DNA from: Clostridia bacterium
GTDB lineage: Bacteria > Bacillota > Clostridia > Oscillospirales > Acutalibacteraceae
Reading direction: 5' to 3'
NCBI GenBank assembly: GCA_017548045.1
Contig: JAFYNR010000011.1
Location: forward strand, 1 to 47,165
DNA length: 47,165 nt
Shown here in pieces: positions 6,281 to 14,002 of the stretch. The notes under the pieces were generated by a model. That model saw only the letters and a program-made list of their open reading frames with translations. It searched no databases and was not told the origin of the DNA. The number at the start of each line of letters is the position of its first letter. Position 1 is the stretch's first letter. The position numbers and the translations under genes are program-made.

Positions 6281-8128
6281 TCAACCCTCATCTGTACTAT
6301 TTTGACCGTGAAAAGCTTCAAAAACCGCCTTGGCAGCGTTTTTGTTCATACCTTTTACGGCGGTGAGTTCATCAATACTTGCTTGTGAAACGGCCTTTAC
6401 GGTTTTGAAGTGTTTAAGCAGAGCCTTGCACCTGCTTTCGCCTATGCCTTCGATTGAGGTGAGGGTTGAAGATAGGGCAGAACTTTTTCTTCGGTTGCGG
6501 TGATATTCAACGGAATATCTGTGGACCTCCTCTTGTATCGTAGAAACGAGGGTAAACGCACTGCGTTTTGAGGTCAGTGACAACTCGTCACCTGAAAGCG
6601 CAATGGCACGGGTTTTGTGGTGAGAATCCTTGACCATGCCGAAAAGGGGAATGTCAAGATTATATTTCTCGAGTATAGGTTTTACTGCATTTACCTGACC
6701 GCTTCCGCCGTCAAGCAGAATAAGGTCGGGCAATCTGCCGAAGCCCTCGCCGCTGTCCTTTTCTTCAAAATAACGAAGAATTCTGCGCTCAATAACCTCC
6801 GCCATGGATGCGTAGTCATCCTGCCCGGTAAAGCCTTTGATTTTGAAGCGGCGGTAGGCTTTTTTATAGGGCAGACCGTCTTTGAAAACAACCATACCCG
6901 CAACGTTTTCTGTGCCTGCGGTGTGAGAAATATCGTAGGATTCAATAAATTTCGGCGGAGTCTTAAGACCCAGCAGAGTGCCCAACTCATCAAGTGCGGC
7001 GGTGGATTTGCCTGTTTTGCCAAGGTAAACGGCAAGCTTCTGAGCCGCATTTGAACGGCACATTTCAACCAGTGAATGCTGTTCGCCTCTTTGAGGAACA
7101 ACGATATTCACCTTACGCTTTGCAAGTGAAGAAAGCCATTCGCTCAGCAAATCACTTCCCTCAACCTCGCCGTCAACAGCAATGCGTCGGGGCACAAAAT
7201 CTCTCATAGAGTAGTAGCTTCGGATAAGCTCATATCTTGCCTCGGGCATATTGTCGGGCAAATCAATAATGAAGTGCTCGCTGTCGTAAAGCCTTGAATC
7301 CTTGAAACGCAAAACAGAAAGGCAGGCTTTTGAATCCGAGCATACGGTTGCAAAAACATCCTGTTCTTCAACGGAGGCGGCAACAACCTTCTGCTTTTCC
7401 GTAATTTTTTTAATGGCATTTATTTTATCGCGGATTTTTGCCGCTTTTTCAAATTCAAGATTTTCTGAAGCCTCAAGCATTTCGGCGGTAAGCTTTTCAA
7501 TCGCCTGCCCTGAGCCGTTTATGATGAAATCGATTGCCCGGTCAACGGCTTCGGAATGAGCTTTCTCGCTCATTTTTCCTGCACAGGGTGCGGCGCACTG
7601 ACCGATGAAATGGTTAAGACAGGGTCGGCTTTTTTTGAAGTCACGGGGAAAAACCTTATTGCATTGTGGGAGCATAAATATTTTTTTTGCGGTATCAATG
7701 GCGTTGGTGATGCCGTAAGAATTGTTATAGGGTCCGATGTATTCTGCTCCGTCATCAAGCCGCTGTTTTACGGCAAAAAAATTCTTCCAACCGTTTTTGG
7801 TGATTTTGATGTAGTGATAACCCTTATCATCCTTGAGAAGAATGTTGTATTTGGGGCTGTGCTGTTTAATGAGTGAGCATTCAAGAATAAGTGCTTCAAA
7901 TTCACTGTCGCAGAGAATGTAATCAAAATCATCAACGTTCTCAACCATACGGCGTACCTTAATCCAAAGATTATTCTGGGAGCCGAAGTAAGTGCTGACT
8001 CTGTTTTTGAGAGCCTTTGCCTTGCCGACGTAAATGATTTCACCCTTCTTGTTTTTCATCAGATATACGCCCGGAGTCAAGGGCAGACTCATTGATTTTT
8101 TTCTAAGAAAGGGCAATTTTTCGTTCAT
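6281..8128 (-). CDS. uvrC: Excinuclease ABC subunit C
   Basis: UvrC makes the incisions on both sides of a DNA lesion after UvrA and UvrB have located it. The N-terminal GIY-YIG nuclease domain is present (GVYLMKNKKGEIIYVGKAK, from about residue 20). A UVR motif binding UvrB (E-N-L-E-F-E-K-A-A-K-I-R-D) lies near residue 220. An RNase H-like C-terminal nuclease with the E-S-Y-D-I-S-H block and two helix-hairpin-helix motifs at the end (S-I-E-G-I-G, A-V-K-G-M-N) follow. I start at 8128 because GGAGGTGA lies eight bases upstream; this gives 615 aa, the normal length. It has its own promoter, divergent from rpsF, and rsmD follows with a separate promoter. Confidence 0.97.
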   Translation of the reverse strand: MNEKLPFLRKKSMSLPLTPGVYLMKNKKGEIIYVGKAKALKNRVSTYFGSQNNLWIKVRRMVENVDDFDYILCDSEFEALILECSLIKQHSPKYNILLKDDKGYHYIKITKNGWKNFFAVKQRLDDGAEYIGPYNNSYGITNAIDTAKKIFMLPQCNKVFPRDFKKSRPCLNHFIGQCAAPCAGKMSEKAHSEAVDRAIDFIINGSGQAIEKLTAEMLEASENLEFEKAAKIRDKINAIKKITEKQKVVAASVEEQDVFATVCSDSKACLSVLRFKDSRLYDSEHFIIDLPDNMPEARYELIRSYYSMRDFVPRRIAVDGEVEGSDLLSEWLSSLAKRKVNIVVPQRGEQHSLVEMCRSNAAQKLAVYLGKTGKSTAALDELGTLLGLKTPPKFIESYDISHTAGTENVAGMVVFKDGLPYKKAYRRFKIKGFTGQDDYASMAEVIERRILRYFEEKDSGEGFGRLPDLILLDGGSGQVNAVKPILEKYNLDIPLFGMVKDSHHKTRAIALSGDELSLTSKRSAFTLVSTIQEEVHRYSVEYHRNRRKSSALSSTLTSIEGIGESRCKALLKHFKTVKAVSQASIDELTAVKGMNKNAAKAVFEAFHGQNSTDEG

Positions 8129-8162
8129 TATGCTCACCTCCGCACAGTAAAAATCCTCTATT

Positions 8163-8191
8163 ATTATATCCTTATATAATATTTTGTGCAA
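8163..8191 (-). promoter_or_regulatory. Promoter of uvrC
   Basis: On the minus strand TTGCAC (8191-8186) and TATAAT (8168-8163) are separated by 17 bases. The start would be near 8156, giving a leader of about 27 bases. I see no LexA/DinR-type palindrome over it. Confidence 0.75.
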
Positions 8192-8215
8192 GAGCAAAGT
8201 TATTTTGAAAAACCC

Positions 8216-8244
8216 TTGACAAGTATATATAATTCTGTTAAAAT
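8216..8244 (+). promoter_or_regulatory. Extended -10 promoter of rpsF-ssb-rpsR
   Basis: TTGACA (8216-8221) is followed after 17 bases by TAAAAT (8239-8244), with TG at 8236-8237 giving an extended -10. The start would be near 8251. Confidence 0.85.
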
Positions 8245-8252
8245 ATAAAACC

Positions 8253-8339
8253 GCTGTGAAAGAACAGCAGGATTAAAACAAATTTTATTCCTTGCCACGG
8301 ATGCACCGTGGCCAAAGACCAGAAGGAGGTGCTTTAAGA
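8253..8339 (+). promoter_or_regulatory. rpsF leader, probable S6:S18-binding autoregulatory RNA
   Basis: The leader contains GCTGT-GAAAGA-ACAGC-type pairing (8253-8268) and a perfect seven-base hairpin GCCACGG-ATGCA-CCGTGGC (8294-8312), just before the AAGGAGG binding site (8323-8329). The S6:S18 complex is known to bind a CCG-containing hairpin in rpsF leaders of many bacteria, mimicking its 16S rRNA site, and ACCG-TGGC here resembles that rRNA segment. Placement and motif fit, but I cannot run a covariance model. Binding would block rpsF translation. Confidence 0.6.
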
Positions 8340-8630
8340 ATGTCAGCAAACATCAGCTATGAGACAATGATGGTTTTTTCAGTTGCCAAGGGCGAAGAAG
8401 CTGTTCAGCCTCTCATGGAGAAATTCAAGGCTATGATCGAAGCTAACGGCACTCTTGAGAGCGTTGATGAATGGGGCAAGCGCAAGCTCGCTTACCTTAT
8501 CGACGACGAAGCAGAGGGTTACTACGTTCTCTTCAATTATCAGGCTGCTCCCGAATTTCCCGCAGAGCTTGACCGTGTTGTAAAGATTACAGACGGCGTG
8601 CTTCGTTCACTCATTGTCAAGAAGAACTAA
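8340..8630 (+). CDS. rpsF: Ribosomal protein S6
   Basis: S6 binds the central domain of 16S rRNA as a heterodimer with S18, whose gene is in the same operon. The sequence has the expected beta-alpha-beta ferredoxin-like plan: SYETMMVFSV at the start, VDEWGKRKLAY in the middle and RSLIVKKN at the end. I chose the ATG at 8340, because AAGGAGGTGC precedes it and the protein then begins typically; the upstream open frame would run through the leader hairpin. The length is 96 aa. ssb follows after 12 bases, containing its own AAGGAGG. Confidence 0.97.
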   Translation: MSANISYETMMVFSVAKGEEAVQPLMEKFKAMIEANGTLESVDEWGKRKLAYLIDDEAEGYYVLFNYQAAPEFPAELDRVVKITDGVLRSLIVKKN

Positions 8631-8642
8631 GGAGGTCGCAAA

Positions 8643-9086
8643 ATGTTAAACAATGCCGTAATTATGGGCAGACTTGTTGCAGACCCCGAGCTTCGCACTA
8701 CAGGAAGCGGAATTTCCGTAACTTCGTTCACGGTAGCCGTTGACAGACGTTACGCCCGTTCGGGTGAAGAACGTCAGACTGATTTCATTGACGTTATTGC
8801 ATGGAGACAGAATGCTGAGTTTATCAGCAAGTTTTTCCGCAAGGGTTCAATGATTGCAATTCAGGGCTACATCCAGACCAGAACTTATGAGGATAAGAAC
8901 GGCAACAAGAGAAAGGCTGTTGAGGTTGTTGTAGACAACGCAAGCTTCTGCGGTTCAAAGGCAGAAAGCGGCACAGGCTCATACTCAAGAGAGGACAGCT
9001 ATGTGGCAGCTCAGCCCGCACCCTCATATTCAACTGCAGATGAGGGCGATTTTAAAGAAATTCCCGAAGACGACCTTCCGTTTTAA
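8643..9086 (+). CDS. ssb: Single-stranded DNA-binding protein
   Basis: SSB coats single-stranded DNA in replication, recombination and repair. The OB-fold runs over about residues 1-105 (MLNNAVIMGRLVADPELR at the start, V-D-R-R-Y and D-F-I-D-V-I-A-W-R-Q-N-A-E-F in the middle). A flexible Ser/Tyr/Pro-rich linker leads to the acidic tip EIPEDDLPF, which recruits partner proteins. At 147 aa it is a normal length. Its place between rpsF and rpsR is the classical arrangement, so it would share control through the S6:S18 leader. Confidence 0.97.
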   Translation: MLNNAVIMGRLVADPELRTTGSGISVTSFTVAVDRRYARSGEERQTDFIDVIAWRQNAEFISKFFRKGSMIAIQGYIQTRTYEDKNGNKRKAVEVVVDNASFCGSKAESGTGSYSREDSYVAAQPAPSYSTADEGDFKEIPEDDLPF

Positions 9087-9123
9087 GGTCGCAAAAACTG
9101 AAACTGAAAAGGAGGTTTAATCC

Positions 9124-9369
9124 ATGGCTTACGACAGAAGCGAAAGAAGACCCAACAAGAAGGGTCGCAGAAAGGTTTGTGCTTTCTGTGTAGAAAAGGT
9201 TGAATGCATCGATTACAAGGATGTAAACAAGCTTAACAAGTTCACTTCAGACAGAGCAAAGATCCTTCCCCGTCGTGTGACAGGTACTTGCGCTAAGCAT
9301 CAGCGTGAGCTGACAACCGCTATCAAGCGTGCACGTCAGATTGCTCTTCTTCCCTACACAAGTGACTGA
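9124..9369 (+). CDS. rpsR: Ribosomal protein S18, zinc-binding form
   Basis: S18 partners S6 on the platform of the 30S subunit. The C-terminal [14 protein letters not shown] block is characteristic. Four cysteines at residues 19, 22, 28 and 56 indicate a zinc-binding (C+) version rather than the zinc-free form common in other bacteria. At 81 aa it is full length, and GGAGG precedes the start. It ends the rpsF-ssb-rpsR operon before a strong terminator. Confidence 0.97.
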   Translation: MAYDRSERRPNKKGRRKVCAFCVEKVECIDYKDVNKLNKFTSDRAKILPRRVTGTCAKHQRELTTAIKRARQIALLPYTSD

Positions 9370-9382
9370 TTATAAAAAATTA

Positions 9383-9414
9383 CCCGTTGTACCTCGGTAC
9401 AACGGGATTTTTTT
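9383..9414. terminator. Bidirectional terminator between rpsR and the galE operon
   Basis: CCCGTTGTAC (9383-9392) pairs perfectly with GTACAACGGG (9397-9406) over a CTCG loop. ATTTTTTTA follows on the plus strand and TAATTTTTTATAA on the minus strand, so both converging operons end here. Confidence 0.93.
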
Positions 9415-9417
9415 ATA

Positions 9418-10776
9418 TCAGTTTTTAAGACTCTGCATAGGAGCAGGAATTCTTCCGCCTCTGCGTATGAATTTTGCAGGGGAGTAGGTTGAAAGAGGCA
9501 TTACGGGGCCGCTTCCCAGAAGTCCGCCGAAGCTTAATTCTTCGCCTACCTGCTTGCCGATTGCAGGGATAACTCTTACCGCAGTTGTTTTTGAGTTGAC
9601 CATACCGATTGCCGCTTCGTCTGCAATGATTGCGGAAATAACCTCGGCAGGTGTGTCGCCGGGAATGTTAATCATATCAAGGCCTACGGAGCATACGGCT
9701 GTCATTGCTTCAAGCTTGTTAAGGGTAAGTGCGCCGCAGCGTGCCGCATCAATCATACCTGCATCTTCGGTAACGGGGATAAATGCGCCCGAAAGACCGC
9801 CTACGTGAGATGAAGCCATTACGCCGCCTTTTTTTACCGCGTCATTGAGAAGGGCAAGTGCGGCGGTTGTGCCGTGGCAGCCGCAGCATTCAAGACCCAT
9901 TTCTTCAAGAATATGTGCAACGGAGTCGCCGATTGCAGGTGTGGGGGCAAGCGAAAGGTCAACAATACCGAAGGGTACGCCCAGTCTTCGTGATGCCTCC
10001 GTAGCAACAAGCTGACCCATACGGGTGATTTTGAATGCGGTTTTCTTTATAAGGTCTGCAACGGCAGTAAGGTCGCAGTCGCCGGCCTTTGCAAGTGCCG
10101 CCCTTACAACACCGGGGCCCGAAACACCTACGTTGATAACGCAGTCGGGCTCGCCTGCACCGTGGAATGCACCTGCCATAAAGGGATTATCTTCGGGTGC
10201 ATTGCAGAATACAACAAGCTTTGCGGGGCCGATGCAATCTCTGTCTGCGGTAAGCTCTGCACTTTTTCTGACTACCTTGCCCATAAGTGCAACGGCATCC
10301 ATATTGATACCTGCTTTTGTTGAACCGATATTGACGGATGAGCAGATGTGATCGGTTACGCTGAGTGCCTCGGGAATAGCCTCAATAAGCTCCTTGTCAC
10401 CAGGGCCGAATCCCTTCTGCACAAGTGCTGAAAATCCTCCGAGGAAGTTTACGCCGCAGGTAACGGCGGCTCTTTCAAGAGTTTTCGCAAGCTTTACCGC
10501 ATCTTTATTTTCGCAGGCTGCGAGAATCATAGCGGCAGGAGTAACGGAAATTCGTTTGTTGATAATAGGAATACCAAGCTCTTTTTCAATCTGTTCGCCT
10601 GTACGGACAAGGTCTTTGGCGTAGCGTGTGATTTTGTCATAAACTCTTTGACACATAACATCAACATCGCTGTGACAGCAATCAAGAAGGGAAATACCCA
10701 TTGTGATTGTACGTACGTCAAGATGCTCATCCTGAATCATTGTTATGGTTTCGAGAATATCTCTTGCATTAAGCAT
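9418..10776 (-). CDS. UPF0210/DUF711 family protein (PFL-like fold)
   Basis: This is a conserved protein of unknown biochemical role, sometimes called 'PFL family protein' because its fold resembles pyruvate formate-lyase, although no glycyl-radical motif is evident. It starts with [24 protein letters not shown]-type sequence and contains the family blocks [31 protein letters not shown] and [13 protein letters not shown] near the C-terminus. At 452 aa it is full length. It lies ten bases after the ACT-domain (UPF0237) gene, a neighbour it keeps in many Firmicutes and archaea, so the two probably act together. Amino-acid sensing through the ACT partner is inference. Confidence 0.88.
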   Translation of the reverse strand: MLNARDILETITMIQDEHLDVRTITMGISLLDCCHSDVDVMCQRVYDKITRYAKDLVRTGEQIEKELGIPIINKRISVTPAAMILAACENKDAVKLAKTLERAAVTCGVNFLGGFSALVQKGFGPGDKELIEAIPEALSVTDHICSSVNIGSTKAGINMDAVALMGKVVRKSAELTADRDCIGPAKLVVFCNAPEDNPFMAGAFHGAGEPDCVINVGVSGPGVVRAALAKAGDCDLTAVADLIKKTAFKITRMGQLVATEASRRLGVPFGIVDLSLAPTPAIGDSVAHILEEMGLECCGCHGTTAALALLNDAVKKGGVMASSHVGGLSGAFIPVTEDAGMIDAARCGALTLNKLEAMTAVCSVGLDMINIPGDTPAEVISAIIADEAAIGMVNSKTTAVRVIPAIGKQVGEELSFGGLLGSGPVMPLSTYSPAKFIRRGGRIPAPMQSLKN

Positions 10777-10786
10777 TTAAGTCACC

Positions 10787-11056
10787 TCATATTGTGTGCA
10801 TGGCGTTGAAAATATCCTCATGCATAACGTGGATTGAAAGACCCATTTCGTTGCCCATTTTGCCCAGCATATCCGAAAATTCGGTGAAGGGGATGTCTGA
10901 CTTTGAAAAATCAACCATCATAATCATAGCGAAAAGGTCCTGAAGAATGGACTGTGTAACTTCAAGTACATTTATATTGTGGTTTGAACATTCCGTTGAT
11001 ACCTTTGCAAGAATACCAACCATATCTTTACCGATAACCGTAATAACAGCTCTCAT
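10787..11056 (-). CDS. ACT domain protein, UPF0237 family
   Basis: This small protein of 89 aa consists of one ACT domain, a ligand-binding module that usually senses amino acids (M-R-A-V-I-T-V-I-G-K-D-M-V-G-I-L-A-K-V at the N-terminus, then N-I-N-V-L-E-V-T-Q). It corresponds to the UPF0237 family related to the N-terminal half of glycine-cleavage regulator GcvR. I start at the ATG at 11056 because AAGGAGG is placed correctly before it; the longer open frame would run into galE. It sits between galE and the UPF0210 gene with ten-base gaps, and its pairing with UPF0210 is conserved. Confidence 0.88.
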   Translation of the reverse strand: MRAVITVIGKDMVGILAKVSTECSNHNINVLEVTQSILQDLFAMIMMVDFSKSDIPFTEFSDMLGKMGNEMGLSIHVMHEDIFNAMHTI

Positions 11057-11066
11057 AATTGCCTCC

Positions 11067-12083
11067 TTATGCGTCGTATCCGTTGGGATTCTGTGACTGC
11101 CAGCGCCATGAATCCTCACACATTTCGTCAATACCTCTTGTTGCAACCCAGCCAAGTTCTTCCTTTGCTTTTGAAGGGTCTGAATAGCAGGTTGCAATGT
11201 CACCGGGTCTGCGGGGTGCAATTTCATATTTAACGGGCTTGCCGCAAGCCTTTTCAAATGCTTTCACAACATCAAGCACGCTGTAACCGTTACCGGTGCC
11301 GAGGTTATATGTGAAACAGCCTTTTTCACCGAGAACTTTTTCAACAGCTTTAAGGTGACCGAGAGCAAGGTCAACAACGTGGATGTAGTCGCGCACGCCT
11401 GTGCCGTCGGGTGTGTCGTAATCGTCACCGAAAACGTTGAGGGCTTCTCTTCTGCCGATTGCAACCTGAGCAATATAAGGAACAAGGTTGTTGGGAATTC
11501 CGTTGGGGTCTTCACCGATTCTGCCGCTTTTGTGTGCGCCAATGGGATTGAAATAACGCAGAAGGCAAACACTCCATTCGCTGTCAGAAATGCAGGTGTC
11601 TTTGAGCACACGCTCAATGTAAAGCTTTGTTGTGCCGTAGGGGTTTGTTGTTTTGCCTTCGGGCATATCCTCTTTGAGAGGTGAGGGGTTTTCACTGCCG
11701 TAAACCGTTGCAGAAGAACTGAAAACGATTTTTTTGCAGCCTGCCGCAGCCATAGCTTCGCAAAGGATAACGGTGCCGCCGATGTTATTATCATAATATT
11801 CAAGCGGTTTTGCACAGCTTTCGCCGACAGCCTTAAGGCCTGCAAAATGAATAACTGCTTCAATATTGTTTTCTGCAAAAATTTTATCAAGACCTTTACG
11901 GTCACGGATATCGCATTCGTAGAATTTAACATCCTTACCCGTAATTTCTTTAATACGTTTTACACTTTCACTCTTGCTGTTGCAGAGATTATCAAGTATA
12001 ATGGTATCATAACCGGCATTGAGAAGTTCAACGCAGGTGTGTGAACCGATAAATCCTGCACCGCCTGTAACAAGAATTGACAT
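11067..12083 (-). CDS. galE: UDP-glucose 4-epimerase
   Basis: GalE interconverts UDP-glucose and UDP-galactose with bound NAD, for galactose use and for surface polysaccharide precursors. The NAD-binding GGAGFIG is at residues 7-13 and the short-chain dehydrogenase catalytic residues are Ser123/124, Tyr149 and Lys153 (Y-G-T-T-K). The R-Y-F-N-P-I-G-A-H and R-P-G-D-I-A blocks bind substrate. I prefer the ATG at 12083, nine bases after GGAGG, to the in-frame GTG at 12089, which is only three bases away. The length is 338 aa, which is typical. It is the first gene of an operon with the ACT and UPF0210 genes. Confidence 0.96.
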   Translation of the reverse strand: MSILVTGGAGFIGSHTCVELLNAGYDTIILDNLCNSKSESVKRIKEITGKDVKFYECDIRDRKGLDKIFAENNIEAVIHFAGLKAVGESCAKPLEYYDNNIGGTVILCEAMAAAGCKKIVFSSSATVYGSENPSPLKEDMPEGKTTNPYGTTKLYIERVLKDTCISDSEWSVCLLRYFNPIGAHKSGRIGEDPNGIPNNLVPYIAQVAIGRREALNVFGDDYDTPDGTGVRDYIHVVDLALGHLKAVEKVLGEKGCFTYNLGTGNGYSVLDVVKAFEKACGKPVKYEIAPRRPGDIATCYSDPSKAKEELGWVATRGIDEMCEDSWRWQSQNPNGYDA

Positions 12084-12121
12084 TGCCACATACCTCCACT
12101 ATAATTATAATTCCACATACA

Positions 12122-12149
12122 ATTATAAATATATTTTTGAAAAAATCAA
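12122..12149 (-). promoter_or_regulatory. Promoter of the galE operon
   Basis: On the minus strand TTGATT (12149-12144) and a perfect TATAAT (12127-12122) are 16 bases apart. Transcription would start near 12115, 32 bases before galE. Confidence 0.7.
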
Positions 12150-12181
12150 CGGAAGTGTAAACAATATTTCGTGAAAAGGTT

Positions 12182-12850
12182 GTGTGTTTTTTGTTAAGTT
12201 ACGAAAATTTGAAGAACGACAGTGAAATTATAAGCTATGTCAAGGCGGCTAATGACGTTCTGGGTGCCATAGGATATACGGAACACGGCCTTGCACACGC
12301 AGTGAAAACGGGTACGGACGCAAGTATGATTCTTGAAACTCTGGGTTATTCGGAAAGGGAATGTGAGCTTGCAAAAATTGCAGGTCTGCTTCACGATACG
12401 GGTAATACAATCAACCGTACAGACCATGCTCAAAGCGGTGCTTTTCTTGCATTTGAACTTCTGAGAGCAAGAAATTTTCCTGTTGAAGACGTTATTGCCG
12501 TAGCAACGGCAATAGGCCATCACGACGATAAAACCGCGGCCCCCGTAACTCCCGTTGCGGCGGCGCTCATTCTTGCGGATAAAAGCGACGTGCGTACTAC
12601 CAGAGTACGCAACAAAAGTACGGTTTACAGCGATATTCACGACAGAGTGAATTATGCTGTTTTCGGTTCGAAGCTGAACGTCAAAAAAGAAGAAAAGCTG
12701 ATAATTCTTGAGCTGAGCATCGATACGCTTATCTGCCCCGTTATGGAATATTTCGAAATATTTCTTGACAGAATGGTGCTTTGCAAAAAATCCGCCGCAT
12801 TTCTGAACTGTGATTTTGAGCTTATTATTAACGATACGAGGTTGCTGTAA
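12182..12850 (+). CDS. HD-domain phosphohydrolase-like protein
   Basis: This is a metal-dependent HD-superfamily protein, probably a phosphohydrolase acting on a nucleotide or other phosphate substrate. Candidate metal ligands are His35/His39, the HD pair at residues 71-72 (G-L-L-H-D-T-G-N), Asp81-His82 and the H-H-D-D at 113-116. It is shorter than (p)ppGpp hydrolases and lacks their other domains. The start is uncertain: GTG at 12182 is close to AAAAGG (12174-12179), while the in-frame TTG at 12191 has a more normal 11-base gap. The stop overlaps the rsmA start by one base (TAATG), so translation is coupled. The substrate cannot be told. Confidence 0.8.
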   Translation: MCFLLSYENLKNDSEIISYVKAANDVLGAIGYTEHGLAHAVKTGTDASMILETLGYSERECELAKIAGLLHDTGNTINRTDHAQSGAFLAFELLRARNFPVEDVIAVATAIGHHDDKTAAPVTPVAAALILADKSDVRTTRVRNKSTVYSDIHDRVNYAVFGSKLNVKKEEKLIILELSIDTLICPVMEYFEIFLDRMVLCKKSAAFLNCDFELIINDTRLL

Positions 12851-13719
12851 TGTATAATTTAACCGATATAGGAACAATAAAAGATATTCTCGGCAGACAC
12901 GGCTTTCATTTTTCCAAGGCACTGGGTCAGAATTTTATTGTGAATCCCTCCGTTTGTCCCCGCATGGCGGAGGAAAGCGGAATTGACGAAACCTGCGGTG
13001 TAATAGAAATCGGTGCAGGTATAGGTGTTCTTACCGCAGAGCTTGCAAAAAGAGCAAAAAAGGTTGTGTGTGTTGAGCTTGACACAAGGCTTCTGCCCAT
13101 TCTTGCTGAAACCCTTGCAGATTTTGATAACATCGAAATAATCAATCAGGATGTTCTTAAAACAGACCTTGCCGCATTGATTGAAGAAAAGTTTAGCGGT
13201 ATGCCCGTTTACGTTTGTGCTAACCTGCCTTATTACATAACCTCACCCGTGATTATGACTTTGCTTGAAAGCAGGCTTCCCATAGAATCAATTACCGTTA
13301 TGGTACAGAAAGAGGCGGCGCAGAGGCTTTGTGCACCCGTGGGCAGCAGACTTTCGGGTGCTGTTACGGTTGCGGTTGACTATTATGCCGAGGCACAGAA
13401 GCTTTTTGACGTTTCCGCAGGCTCGTTTATGCCTGCACCTAAGGTTGACAGTGCGGTTATCAGAATGGATATCAGAAAAAATCCCGAAATTGAAATCACG
13501 GATGAGGCACTGTTTTTCAGAATGGTACACGCCGCATTCGGTCAGCGCAGAAAAACTGCCGCAAACTCCATCAGCGCAGGTTCTGGAATTCCCAAGGATG
13601 TGGTTATAAAAGCCATTGAAGAGTGCGGCTTTGAGCCTTCTGTAAGGGCAGAGGGTCTGACAATGCAGGAATTGTCGCACCTCAGTGAAAAAATAGGCAG
13701 TTTGCTGAAAAACAGTTAA
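12850..13719 (+). CDS. rsmA: 16S rRNA (adenine(1518)-N6/adenine(1519)-N6)-dimethyltransferase
   Basis: RsmA (KsgA) dimethylates two adjacent adenines near the 3' end of 16S rRNA late in 30S assembly; its loss gives kasugamycin resistance. ALGQNFIVNP at about residues 24-33, the SAM motif E-I-G-A-G-I-G-V at 53-60 and the catalytic N-L-P-Y-Y at 125-129 are all present. The C-terminal helical domain contains R-R-K-T (near residue 230). At 289 aa it is full length. Coupling to the HD-domain gene upstream, through the one-base TAATG overlap, decides the start. Confidence 0.96.
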   Translation: MYNLTDIGTIKDILGRHGFHFSKALGQNFIVNPSVCPRMAEESGIDETCGVIEIGAGIGVLTAELAKRAKKVVCVELDTRLLPILAETLADFDNIEIINQDVLKTDLAALIEEKFSGMPVYVCANLPYYITSPVIMTLLESRLPIESITVMVQKEAAQRLCAPVGSRLSGAVTVAVDYYAEAQKLFDVSAGSFMPAPKVDSAVIRMDIRKNPEIEITDEALFFRMVHAAFGQRRKTAANSISAGSGIPKDVVIKAIEECGFEPSVRAEGLTMQELSHLSEKIGSLLKNS

Positions 13720-13725
13720 TTTTCC

Positions 13726-13754
13726 TTGACAAAAAAACTATATTAAGTTAATAT
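13726..13754 (+). promoter_or_regulatory. Promoter of the lysine-riboswitch transporter gene
   Basis: TTGACA (13726-13731) and TAATAT (13749-13754) are 17 bases apart. The start would fall near 13761, exactly at the 5' side of the riboswitch P1 stem. Confidence 0.75.
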
Positions 13755-13760
13755 CAAAGA

Positions 13761-13915
13761 GATAGAGGTGCAGAAGTCAAGAGTAATTCCCACACACAGG
13801 GCACAGATGAGAATGAAAGGGGCTTTTGCCGAAGTGAATGCAGGCTTGCCCGAGGCGGCATTTGCTGGGACGTTATATAACATATAACGTACTGTCACGG
13901 TTGTGGAGCGCTATC
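13761..13915 (+). promoter_or_regulatory. Lysine riboswitch (L-box) aptamer
   Basis: The conserved lysine-aptamer blocks occur in order: GATAGAGGTGC (13761-13771), a G-AGTAA segment (13781-13786), AAGGGG and GCCGAAG (about 13817-13834), GCTGGG (13864-13869), ACTGTCA (13891-13897) and TGGAGCGCTATC closing with the first block. GATAG (13761-13765) pairs with CTATC (13911-13915) as P1. When lysine is bound, P1 stabilises and the downstream terminator forms. Placement before an NhaC-type transporter is a known lysine-regulon arrangement. The specificity is clear from sequence; regulation in this organism is inferred. Confidence 0.93.
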
Positions 13916-13951
13916 AGAAGTCTTTGATATAACATTGATTTTGTGATTTAT

Positions 13952-13990
13952 GCTCCGATATGCAGCCGTGTATATCGGAGCTTATTTTTT
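13952..13990 (+). terminator. Riboswitch-controlled attenuator
   Basis: GCTCCGATAT (13952-13961) pairs perfectly with ATATCGGAGC (13972-13981), followed by TTATTTTTT. It lies between the lysine aptamer and the GGAGG of the transporter gene and is the expression platform: transcription should stop here when lysine is plentiful. Confidence 0.92.
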
Positions 13991-14002
13991 GGAGGAATTC
14001 AG

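Noticed and set aside
6617-7054. 145-codon open frame antisense to uvrC
   Set aside because: It lies wholly within uvrC on the other strand, has no binding site, and its protein has no recognisable pattern.
12194-12922. 242-codon minus-strand frame across the HD and rsmA genes
   Set aside because: It is antisense to two genes with clear family motifs and has no start signals.
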